Shown here: positions 33,941 through 45,127 of the stretch, piece after piece | How the letters are laid out: each line of letters starts with the position of its first letter | Numbering within the stretch: the first letter of the stretch is position 1 | NCBI GenBank assembly: GCA_947095535.1 | Contig: OX352773.1 | Coordinates: forward strand, 104,547,948-104,611,947 | DNA length: 64,000 nucleotides | Direction: 5' to 3' | DNA from: Poecilobothrus nobilitatus | Taxonomy: Eukaryota > Arthropoda > Insecta > Diptera > Dolichopodidae | The notes under the pieces: generated by a model | What the model was told of the DNA's origin: nothing | What the model saw: the letters and a program-made list of their open reading frames with translations, nothing else | The model's database searches: none | Translations under genes and position numbers: made by a program

Positions 33941-36900
33941 TATTATTATTATTACTATTATTATTATTATTACTATTATTATTACTATTATTATTATTAT
34001 TATTACTATTATTATTACTATTATTATTATTATTACTATTATTATTACTATTATTACTATTATTATTACTATTATTATTACTATTATTACTATTATTATT
34101 ACTATTATTATTACTATTATTACCATTATTATTACTATTATTATTACTATTATTACTATTATTATTACTATTATTATTATTATTACTATTATTATTACTA
34201 TTATTACTATTATTATTACTATTATTATTACTATTATTATTACTATTATTATTACTATTATTACCATTATTATTACTATTATTATTACTATTATTATTAT
34301 TATTATTACTATTATTATTACCATTATTATTACCATTATTACTATTATTATTACCATTATTATTACCATTATTACTATTATTATTACTATTATTATTAGT
34401 ATTATTATTACCATTATTACTATTATTATTACCATTATTATTACCATTATTATTACCATTATTATTACCATTATTATTACCATTATTATTACCATTATTA
34501 TTACCATTATTATTACCATTATTATTACCATTATTATTACCATTATTATTACCATTATTATTACCATTATTATTACCATTATTATTACCATTATTATTAC
34601 CATTATTATTACCATTATTATTACCATTATTATTACCATTATTATTACCATTATTATTACCATTATTATTACCATTATTATTACCATTATTACTTACTAT
34701 TATTACTATTATTACTTACTATTATTACTATTATTACTATTATTACTTACTATTATTATGATTATTACTATTATTACTTACTATTATTATGATTATTACT
34801 ATTATTACTTACTATTATTATGATTATTACTATTATTACTTACTATTATTATGATTATTACTATTATTACTTACTATTATTATGATTATTACTATTATTA
34901 CTTACTATTATTATGATTATTACTATTATTACTTACTATTATTATGATTATTACTATTATTACTTACTATTATTATGATTATTACTATTATTACTTACCA
35001 TTATTATGATTATTACTATTATTACTTACTATTATTATGATTATTACTATTAATACTTCTTATTATTATGATTATTACTATTATTACTTACTATTATTAT
35101 GATTATTACTATTATTACTTACTATTATTATGATTATTACTATTATTACTTACTATTATTATGATTATTACTATTATTACTTACTATTATTATGATTATT
35201 ACTATTATTACTTACTATTATTATGATTATTACTATTATTACTTACTATTATTATGATTATTACTATTATTACTTACTATTATTATGATTATTACTATTA
35301 TTACTTACTATTATTATGATTATTACTATTATTACTTACTATTATTATTATTATTACTATTATTACTTACTATTATTATGATTATTTACTATTATTACAT
35401 ACCATTATTATGAATATTACTATTATTACTTACTATTATTATGATTATTACTATTATTACTTACTATTATTATGATTATTACTATTATTACTTACTATTA
35501 TTATGATTATTATTATTATTACTTACTATTACTATGATTATTACTATTATTACTTACTATTATTATGATTATTACTATTATAACTTACTATTATTATGAT
35601 TATTACTATTATTACTTACTATTATTATGATTATTACTATTATTACTTACTATTATTATGATTATTACTATTATTACTTACTATTATTATGATTATTACT
35701 ATTATTACTTACTATTATTATGATTATTACTATTATTACTTACTATTATTATGATTATTACTATTATTACTTACTATTATTATGATTATTACTATTATTA
35801 CTTACTATTATTATGATTATTACTATTATTACTTACTATTATTATTATTATTACTATTATTACTTACTATTAATATGATTATTTACTATTATTACATACC
35901 ATTATTATGATTATTACTATTATTACTTACTATTATTATGATTATTACTATTATTACTTACTATTATTATGATTATTACTATTATTACTTATTATTATTA
36001 TGATTATTCCTATTATTACTTACTATTATTATGATTATTACTATTATTACTAACTATTATTATGATTATTACTATTATAACTTACTATTATTATGATTAT
36101 TACTATTATTACTTACTATTATTATGATTATTACTATTATTACTTACTATTATTTTGATTATAACTATTATTACTTACTATTATTATGATTATTATGATT
36201 ATTACTTACTATTATTATGATTATTATGGTTATTACTTACTATTATTATGATTATTATGATTATTACTTACTGTTATTATGATTATTACTTACTATTATT
36301 ATGATTATTATGATTATTACTTACTATTATTATGATTATTACTTACTATTGTTATGATTACTATGATTATTACTTACTATTATTATGATTATTATGATTA
36401 TTACTTACTATTATTATGATTATTACTTACTATTATTATGATTATTATGATTATTACTTACTATTATTATGATTATTATGATTATTACTATTATTACTTA
36501 CTATTATTATGATTATTACTATTATTACTTACTATTATTATTATTATTACTATTATTACTTACTATTATTATGATTATTTACTATTATTACATACCATTA
36601 TTATGAATATTACTATTATTACTTACTATTATTATGATTATTATGATTATTATGATTATTACTTACTATTATTATGATTATTATGATTATTATGATTATT
36701 ACTTACTATTATGATTATTATGATTATTATGATTATTACTTACTATTATTATGATTATTATGATTATTATTATGATTATTATGATTATTTTTATGATTAT
36801 TATGATTATTATTATGATTATTATGATTATTATTATGATTATTATGATTATTATTATGATTATTTTGATTATTATTATGATTATTATGATTATTATTATG

Positions 36901-37335
36901 ATTATTATGATTATTATTATGATTATTATGATTATTATTATGATTATTATGATTATTATTATGATTATTATGATTATTATTATGATTATTATGATTATTA
37001 TTATGATTATGATTATTATTATGATTATGATTATTATTATGATTATGATTATTATTATGATTATGATTATTATTATGATTATGATTATTATTATGATTAT
37101 GATTATTATTATGATTATGATTATTATTATGATTATGATTATTATTATGATTATGATTATTATTATGATTATGATTATTATTATGATTATGATTATTATT
37201 ATGATTATGATTATTATTATTATTATGACTATGATTATTATTATGATTATGATTATTATTATGATTATGATTATTATTATGATTATGATTATTATTATGA
37301 TTATGATTATTATTATTATTATGATTATTATTATG

Positions 37336-37383
<48 letters not shown>

Positions 37384-37406
37384 TCTATTATTATTATTGT
37401 TATTAT
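33941..37406. repeat. 3.4-kb hierarchical ATT-derived array
   Basis: Successive domains with different periods. 33941-34425: mixed ATT/ACT triplets. About 34428-34690: a nearly perfect 12-bp unit (TATTATTACCAT). About 34690-36480: a 31-bp unit (ACTTACTATTATTATGATTA + TTACTATTATT), later with GATTATTATGATT inside the same length. About 36760-36990: a 21-bp unit (ATTATTATGATTATTATGAT + T). About 36990-37320: a 15-bp unit (ATTATTATGATTATG). Then pure ATT to about 37406. A rare variant (CATACC) recurs at 35399, 35895 and 36591; 35399 to 35895 is 496 bp, exactly 16 x 31. Long open frames through it on both strands are artefacts of stop-free triplets. Confidence 0.92.
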
Positions 37407-37507
37407 TTTACTACAGAATCAGCGCCATCCGTGGATTACAACGTGCAGCAGTATATAACACCTTACTTGCGTGATATAACCAAAGATAGCCCCACTGTAG
37501 CAGCTAT
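37407..37507. repeat. Core block of SINE, occurrence 3
   Basis: Nearest to the tRNA head. TTTTACTACAGAATCAGCGC ... GTATATAACACCTTACTTGC ... CCCCACTGTAGCAGC. Closest by eye to the single core in the compact copy at 53767-53862. Confidence 0.85.
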
Positions 37508-37704
37508 TATTATTATTACTATTATTATTATTATGATTATTGTTATTATTACTATTACTATTATTACTATTATTATTATTATGATTATTGTTATTATTAC
37601 TATTACTATTATTACTATTAATATTATTATTGTTATTATTATTACTATTAATTATACGATATACATTATTACGATATAAAAGTACTACATATTTTTTATT
37701 TATG

Positions 37705-37770
37705 ACCTGACCGGGGTTTGAACATAAGACCCTTTGATTGAAAGGTTGGCGACTTAACCACTGCGCCATG
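37705..37770 (-). promoter_or_regulatory. tRNA-like SINE head with Pol III A and B boxes
   Basis: Minus strand: TGGCGCAGTGG (box A, plus 37758-37768) and GTTCAAACCCC (box B, plus 37713-37723), 34 bp apart, as in a tRNA-type internal RNA polymerase III promoter. A full cloverleaf with paired acceptor arms is not present, so this is a tRNA-derived head, not a tRNA gene. The compact copy has lost box B. Confidence 0.78.
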
Positions 37771-38104
37771 ATTTAACTTGTATGTTAGATTGTTTTTTTT
37801 TGGCGCATGATTAAGCTCTCATTGCAATTTAATTTGCATATTTGCAATGCTAGATTCTTTTTTTTTTTTTTTTTTTTAAATCTAATTTTTTTTTTGTTGT
37901 TTTTCTCCTTTTTTCTGTTGTTATAGTATAAAATAATATCTGGTTTTTTTTTCGTATCAGATACGGTTGATTGGTCATGTAGAGTACGAAGGAGTAGAGA
38001 AGAGTATAAAGGAGAACATTTTCTTTCTTTTTCGGTACATATGAACACATAGTAGTTTTGTCTCTATATGCATACATACTCGACAATTCTTCCCTATTAA
38101 TTTA
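37771..38104. other. Spacer with long T-runs
   Basis: T21 at about 37857-37877 and other T-runs between the SINE and the piggyBac remnant. No gene. The minus-strand K-rich frames come from these runs. Confidence 0.55.
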
Positions 38105-39255
38105 ATTTACAAGTTCTTTTGGAATACACGGCTTATTTTTTTCCAGTATACCAACTAAACTGAGATCCCAGGACAACAACAGTTCAGCTTTAAAAAAACA
38201 AAAAAATTATCCACAACTATTGTACGTCATGTACCTTTGTATTTTGAAACCATACCTTTAACCGCAAGCTCACTTTGATTTTTTTCCGGAATAGATCCTT
38301 TTTTACTTTTTTTACAGGGCAAATATATATTAGATGTGAGTGCATCACAAGCCCACCCTATTTTATTGCAATACTTTGCTGCTTTTTTTAGCATATAAAT
38401 TGTAAACTTTGTCCTGCCTCTGAACGGGAAAAGTTGCTCGTTAGTTATACTTTCAGATGATTTGTATAGCGATTGTAAATTATTATTCATCATCTCCCAA
38501 ATACCACTCATAAGAGCAGCTTTATCTTCTTTTAGATATTTAACCTATTTATTCTTATACTGGCCCTATACAATGGATAAGAATCATTCTTCAATAATTC
38601 TTTAGTATACTCAAAATTCGAATGCCGCACACCTGCAGTAATTAGTATGCCTAAGTAAGCTTCAAATTCTTTTAAATTAAGTATGTTCCATTCTTTTGGT
38701 TTTTTTTGAGAATGTAAACGACTATATTCTTCATAATATGCTTTTCTGTTGGTTTCACTAATTATTATATCACACATATTATCATCTAACAAGTTTCTAA
38801 AGATTTTACGAGTTCCCCATATTTTAGTTCACCGCGCTGGACCTTTATTTTTACGCATAATTAAATGTCGGCTTATTCTTGACACAACAGGGGGGTTACT
38901 TTTCCATTTGCACAATGCCACATAGCTCTAGAAGTTGTCTGTATGTTATTCTGAGAATCTATAAACATTCCTTCATCGCTGTCGCTATTATTATCAATTT
39001 CTATTTCATCGTTTTCACTCTATTCACATATTTTCTATTTCGTTGTCAATAAGAGTACCTTGGACGTCGCATACAATATTTTCATCATCGGATTCTAGAT
39101 TTGAAACTTCATTATTTTCTCTACGAAAAGTACGCCGTAAAAATATTTGTTGACTCCTCGGTAACAAGCTAACGATTAAAATGCGATAACGTCACACTAA
39201 GAACGTGATAACGTTTCTATCGATAAAAATCTTCATGATCATATATTTCATCCAT
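38105..39255 (-). pseudogene. piggyBac-type transposase remnant
   Basis: Minus strand. A candidate ATG at about 39255 (MDEIYDHEDFYR) precedes a stop-rich acidic leader. 38792-38532: DNMCDIIISETNRKAYYEEY, KEFEAYLGILITAGVRH and SINRLNI-type blocks. After a frameshift, 38511-38226: EMMNNNLQSLYKSSESITNE, QLFPFRGRTKFTIYM, KKAAKYCNKIGWACDALTSN. Then RTIVVDNFF and ILEKNKPCIPKEL in broken frames. The usual DEQL starts NEQL here, so the first catalytic Asp is Asn; the Asp of WACD and of VDN are kept. The Cys-rich C-terminal domain was not found. Confidence 0.85.
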
Positions 39256-39391
39256 TATTTAAAAAACACAACGAAACTCCAGACAAAGCTAAACCAAAAA
39301 AAATTAAAAATATAAGTATAAAATATACAAAATGGAACCTTCCATCACAAGTAAAAATCCAAAACTAAATTTAGCTACACATTCATCAGTT

Positions 39392-39421
39392 GGAAATAAA
39401 AAATAACGCAAAATGGGTTAA
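39392..39421 (-). mobile_element. piggyBac 5' terminal sequence with TTAA
   Basis: GGG at 39415-39417 is followed by TTAA (39418-39421). On the minus strand the element would start TTAA-CCCATTTTGCGTTA, matching the TTAA target and CCC terminus of the piggyBac superfamily. It lies 137 bp upstream of the candidate start codon. I could not find the matching end on the other side (37.77-38.1 kb). Confidence 0.6.
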
Positions 39422-42260
39422 CTAGTATTCGCCAGCCCCTCGAAAATCGAGGTGTTTTAATAAGCAATTGCACGCAATCCATAACACGCATTATGGCAAT
39501 AAGCAATTCACGCAATCCATAACAAATATTCGCGATTTTTTAAATTTACACTGTCAAATGTATCTGATAGTCCTCAAAAGAATTTTTGTATTATTATTGT
39601 TTTTTCTTTATTTATACGTTGGACTGTTGATCCGTAGCCAATATTTATAAAAATTTTTAATTTGCTCTAACTAATAAGTATTTGGTAGCCCTCAAAAGGG
39701 CTATATTTATATTTGATTTTAATTCAAATGTCCATTTTGAGTTAAAAAACGAAATAAGCATTTGATTTTGATTTTATCACGAAGAAACTGCATACATTAT
39801 AAATATATATACAGTATATAGTTTCTTTATGATTTTATTTAAAATGTAAAAATACAATTTTCAATATTTAATGAACACGATTATTATTATCTTTTAGAAG
39901 ATGCCCGTGATTTATTGAGTATTAGAAACTCAATATGTAGCTATTATTTATATTATAAGATGCCCCTGATTTATGTGGTATTGAAAATTTTGTTAAATTT
40001 TACATGTTACAATGAAATGTTCATTCAAATAAAATATCCTGAAATGACAAACTATAATTTCAAAAATTTTGGTTATTGTAAGCTCTACTGAATATTTTTG
40101 TTATCATTTAAAAAAAAAATGAAAATGGGTTGGTAAATCATTGAATAAAATGATTTTAAATGTCTATCATTTACAGATTAAATATTATGATTTAATCATC
40201 AAATTAATAAATTATTTTTTTTTGCTACACATGTTTCTAATATATACTTATGATATGTATTACATAATATTAAATTAAAATCATGTAATAGCGTAATTGA
40301 ACTATATCTAATTGTCGTTATTGATTTAGTTACACATTTTTTTCTACTTAGCAATTTATTGTACTTAAAAAAATAAATAAAATAATTTAATTTTAATAAT
40401 TTTAATTTAATTTGATAAATTAAATTAGCAAAAAGCTGATAAATTAAATTAAAAAGTTCACTTTTAATAAAATTGTTGTATAGAATAAAGAACTAATATT
40501 AAAAGAAAACAGTGCGTTTTTATTCTCTAAAAACAAGATATTTTTTAAAATGGTGCGTTTTATTTAAATCACTTTAAATAGTTTGTATATGACCAATAAT
40601 TCTTTCTGCCACCAACCAAATATTAGATACATAATTTAGAATTAATATGACATACAATATTATGTATGTTAACATTGTAAGACCTTTTTGTACAAGTTAT
40701 TTTAATACTGTCGCGTTTTTAAAGTAAAACCTGATCCTTTTTGGCGAAAGATATGAGACTTTGTTTTCCTCCTTTTTCTTATTTTTCCCCTAATTTTTTG
40801 TTTTTATACAATATATGCATATAGTTTGTTATACATATAGTTTGATTGAATATGAATGATATACAATTGTATTTATAGAGCTACGTAGTGTTAAGTTAGG
40901 CACATAGCAAACAATAATGGAAGGCCGGGACATCGAAACTTTTCAGTGCATACATTTAAACAAATAATAGTAAAATTTCATTTTAAAAATTTTTCTGTTC
41001 TTATTATTTCGTTTTTTTTTTGAAAAAACGCCCATTTTTAACCATTTTCATTTCTAGTTTTTGTTATGAAATATTTACCAAAATATACCGAATTTTATAT
41101 TAAAATTTTTTTTCCTGCAACATATCAAAAATTTACCTTTCAACTCGTAATTTTAACTTAATAATTATAAAATTACTTTTAAGCGTTTTTAGTTATTTTT
41201 ATCCGCTTACTTTTTGGCATTTGTAAAAGTAGAATAAGAGAATTTTTTTTTTCAAAAAATGAGAGTGGGATTGAAAGTTTTTTAACATAACCTAAAATTT
41301 ATTAAAAATCGTTCGAATGAGGCAAGAAATTTTAAATTAATATCGAGTTTTCATGTTTATAGCTTAATTAAAGTATATAAATTATACATCGAAATAAAAT
41401 TTGGAATTTTTTCTATTTTACTGTAAAAAAAAATTGAATTCGTATTAAGTAATGTTTTGGCAGTTTAAAAAAAAGAAGTCAAGAAAATTAGTAAAACATT
41501 TTTGATATTTTTTATACAGTCATTGAAAAAAAAAGAAGTCTTTGACTGTTTTAATATTTTAAAGTGTATACTCATTTGAATTTTAAAATAAATATTTATT
41601 ATTAGTTAACACTTAATTTTTATTTTATTTTATTTACTATTAACTTCATGTTTACTATATTTCAATACTTCATGTTTCAACACTTCATTTAATAATAAGA
41701 ATTATATTGTATACTTTATGTAAATAATAATAAAATTTTTTTTTTAATATTATAAAACTTAAATGAATTATTGTGGTTGGCCACGAAATCCCAAATATAA
41801 AAGCCTAAAATTCAAAACTCAAAATCCAAAAGCAGTTTTCTTATTATAATTATCTATTTAATTTTTTTATTTCGGATGTGGGTCGATTTATTGAAAACAA
41901 AAATATTGAATGCGAACTTTGTTGAAAAAAAACTTAAACAAAAAAGTCTGTTGAATGCGGAAAAAAATATAAAAAAGAATAAAAGTATGCTGACATCTTT
42001 ATATTTTTTTTCTAAATACATATTCTGCAAAAAACGTCCTCGTATAACCTGGACGACATAACCAACTAAAAATCACTCAAAGTTCAGAATATCTCGTAAG
42101 CATTATATGTAAATATTCTAAAAAAGCCGTAAAACTCTGATTTTGTAATCAACTACATTATTTATTTTTCATATATGTATTTAAACATATCTCGTGGTGC
42201 TTCCGAATTATTGTCATTGCTTTTTTTTTGTGATACCTTCAAAGTGACAATACTTCTTTT
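39422..42260. other. A+T-rich, gene-free stretch
   Basis: No gene or recognised element. Two small direct duplications: AATAAGCAATTgCACGCAAT at about 39459 and 39496, and GATGCCCgTGATTTAT near 39900 and 39959. The frame 41876-42061 (+) is lysine-rich and unrecognised. Confidence 0.55.
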
Positions 42261-42264
42261 TAAT

Positions 42265-43645
42265 TAGAGAAAAACTTTTTTTGACCATGCTGATCATAAA
42301 GGTCACGTCTTGGATCTGTTTCTCACCACACATCCTGAAAAATTGGTTGCAGTTGGTTGCCCCTGGGTAATTCTGAGCATTGTTTGGTTAGCACAAGTTT
42401 AGCTCAATCAAGGTAAGCTCCTTAACCAGAGGTCTTCTCCTAAAATATTAGTTTAGCGTTACAGCCATGTTGACTGGGCTGGGAGGGTCTTAACAACTTT
42501 TTTTGTACTTTTGACTGGTCATTCTGCATCCGCAACAGAATCTACTTTGCTGCAAATGCGATTAGTGAAACTATTTTACTTGGAATGAGGCTATTCATTC
42601 CTCATTTCACGAAATCTGTTAAGAAGAGCCACAAATCTTGGTTTAATCGCATTTGCAAAGAAACCATTTTTAGAAAATATGAGGCTTTTAAACTGTACCA
42701 AAACAACAGGTTAGAGGCTCGCAGAGCCAACTATATAGTGGTGAGAAGCAGATGCAAGAACGTTGTCAATAAGCAAAATTCTTGTTCAACCAAAGGATGA
42801 AAAGTAAAATAATCCACATGCCAAAGAATAAGAAATTTTTTTGGACATTTGCCAAAAGTCTAAAAGAAGATGTTAGAGGGTTTTCTTTCCCACCACTTAT
42901 TGATAATAATAACAGAACAGTATCAGATTCTAAAGAGAAGGCGAACTTATTTGGCATGCAGTTCGCTTCCAATTCGACACGCCACAATCAGCTCAGATGC
43001 CACCTTTTTTTCCAAAAGTTGGCTGCTCCTTCGGTAAAACTTTGGCACGCGGGCGGCGATGCAAATCTTGAAAAATCTTGATACAAATACGTCAGCCGAT
43101 CCAGATGGTATAACCACCATGGTGCTTAAAAGTACCTACTCCAGTATTTCAAAACTTCTCCGCAATCTTTGCTACCTCTTCTTCACTTCGCGTATTCATG
43201 CTACCCAAAAGAGATTGCACATGTTTTCCCAGTTCGCAAAAAAGGTGATAAAAGCGATCATTCCAAAAATTTCACCATTAGTGAGCTAAATAACGATTTA
43301 ACACAAATTCAAAAATGAGGTGAAGTCAACAGAGTTGATTTCAAGACCAAAACAACACAATGCTGTCTGATCTCGCAGAAAATTGCCACTGCTATTCCTA
43401 ACCTACTATTTCAAGGAGAAGTTTTGCAGCATTCAACAGATTTAAACATGTTGGGTAACGAGTTAAACGAAAAATTGACTTGGTAAAATCTCATATTTGG
43501 TATAGCTAAGGAAGCAGCTAAATGTTTGGATTTTTTGTATCTCTGAAAAACTTACTTTTCCGCATATGATCTTCTCAATATCTATAAAATGTACATCAGG
43601 CCCATAATGAAGTATAATGCACACATCTTTCTTCAAAATGTCTCT
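42265..43645 (+). pseudogene. Jockey-type ORF2, copy 4 (divergent, RT core deleted)
   Basis: Same family as copies 1-3 but clearly older. DLFLTTHPEKLV (endonuclease end), AISETILLGMRLFIPHF, KSHKSWFNRICKETIF, KFFWTFAKSLKEDVRGFSFP, then a damaged stretch (TSADPDGITTMVLKS, VFPVRKKGDKSDHS). It jumps directly to GEVNRVDFKTKTTQCCL at about 43318 and on to NIYKMYIRPIMKYNAHI. The whole palm from the GFR to the FADD region (about 0.5 kb in copy 3) is missing at about 43281-43310. Confidence 0.78.
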
Positions 43646-43980
43646 CCAAATTTTCTTACCTATCCCTCATAATTCAAAATTTCCTAATTCCAATTTCCCC
43701 AATTATTCCTCCCATATTATCAGGGGGACTGTGAAAACAATATTGTAGGTTATGGTTGAGTAACTATCTACCTATTTTTTGTTTTATTATGTTTCTGTTT
43801 GAATTTTTCGGTTTTGTGTGAAAAATGAAAACAAAGCGTACATAGAATAGAAAATAGACTATAAGATATTGTATATATAGAATATACATATGATGCAAAT
43901 TGAAAATTGTATGAGATTTTTTAAGTTGTTACAGACAAACTGTGTATGAAAATACGTTTTGTAAAAATAAATTAAGCTAA
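43646..43980. other. Spacer
   Basis: Short pyrimidine-rich part then A+T-rich; no gene recognised. May include remains of a LINE 3' UTR. Confidence 0.45.
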
Positions 43981-45127
43981 ACGAGAAAGAATACAGTTGC
44001 CTTTGTCAACTCTTAGATACCCGTACGAACCCGTATATGTTCATAGACTGTCACTCTGTTTATGATATTATTTTTTTAATTTTTTAGAATTTTAAAATAA
44101 TTTTGGTAAATTTTATAATTTCTAGAACTATGGTTTGTAGATATATTCAAACTATATGTTTATATATACTTCAAAAGCAGATTCTAACCTTCCACATAAC
44201 GATTATCAATCAAAAAATTTACCAAATATGCTATAGTACCATTTAAAACTAAGCGGCAAATAATTTATACTATACATATGTATTATATATCATTCATTCA
44301 TCAGTCACATATACGATATGTAAGTAAACATGAGTTACATATTATATAAGTATGTATAATAATATCATATAAATATAAATTCTTCAAGCAACCGTTATAC
44401 TTTTTATTTATTTAATTTTTTTTGTACTAAGCATCATCCTCACCAATTTCAAATTATCGAGTAAAAAAAAAATTCAAAAGAATCGTTAAAAAAATTTGTT
44501 AGAAATATTTAGAAAATGAAGTCACACTTTCGTTAATTTTAAGGTAACCCTATATTATTAAGAAAAGTTGTTAATAGAAATAAAAATATAATGTTTTAAT
44601 TTTTAAAACCTTTAATTTTTAAAGCTTGAATTTTTGTATATTACTTCAAAAAAATTTGGACAGGTGTTTAAAAATAAGGAATTTTTTTCAAATATACATC
44701 CTTATACAACTTGTGTTATAACAATTTAAATTTGGAGCTTTGAACTGAAGGGGGCTGTAGCTCCGTAACGGGTGAGGTTACAGAAAAAAGTTGTTCTATA
44801 AAATTAATATTTTTATAATATCTATCAGCAGTTAAAATTGCATGGCTCTATGTCAAAAAAATGTGGGGATCTAAAAGTTAGTTGTTTGAGAGCTACCCGA
44901 AGTTTTGGTCGGATCTCAACCAAAAAAATAGGGAACCTAAAAATTGATGTAAGAATATTTTGAGTTAATTTCAAGACTCCAGCTTTCTTAGTTTTTCAGT
45001 TATCTTGCTGATGGACAAACGGATGGACGGACAAAGCTTAATCGACTTAGAATTTGATTCTGATGCGATCCATACTTTCAAGGTAGATCTAGCTAGCTTA
45101 TTTCGAGGAGCTTACAAACCGAGGAGC
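43981..45127 (-). mobile_element. INE-1/Helentron-like repeat, copy 4 (reversed, divergent)
   Basis: Reverse orientation: starts ACGAGAAAGAATACAGTTG and GATACCCGTACGAAC (subterminal motif) and runs to TAGCTTATTTCGAGG and TTACAAACCGAGGAGCAAT. The hairpin has decayed (CAGTTGCCTTTGTCAACTC), many substitutions and small deletions are present, and the extreme 5' motif is lost. Older than copies 1-3 and 6. Confidence 0.82.

Larger units (their letters stand above)
33206..37770 (-). mobile_element. Composite tRNA-headed SINE with giant internal ATT microsatellite
   Basis: Read on the minus strand: tRNA-like head (37770-37705), a short unique body (ATCGTAATAATGTATATCG), ATT-type runs, a conserved ~95-bp core (37507-37407), about 3.4 kb of ATT-derived arrays, a second core (33940-33848), a further ATT run, a third core (33680-33591), a unique segment (about 33560-33310), and a LINE-like tail ending in T6 on the plus strand at 33206. 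The same order without expansion, and with one core, spans only about 614 bp at 53433-54046, where it interrupts an INE-1-like repeat. That copy defines both ends as one mobile unit. The interior expansion is therefore secondary. Confidence 0.75.

Noticed and set aside
33870..34823. 317-, 262-, 322- and 235-codon open frames across 33.9-37.7 kb
   Set aside because: They are translations of ATT-derived triplet repeats with no stop codon in some frames; low complexity on both strands.
37419..37769. 116-codon minus-strand frame starting MAQWLSRQPFNQRV
   Set aside because: This is the tRNA-like SINE head and ATT run translated; such MAQWL-type peptides are a common artefact of tRNA-derived repeats.
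37705..37770. A tRNA gene on the minus strand
   Set aside because: A and B boxes are present but the acceptor arm does not pair, and the same sequence heads a dispersed element at 54.05 kb.
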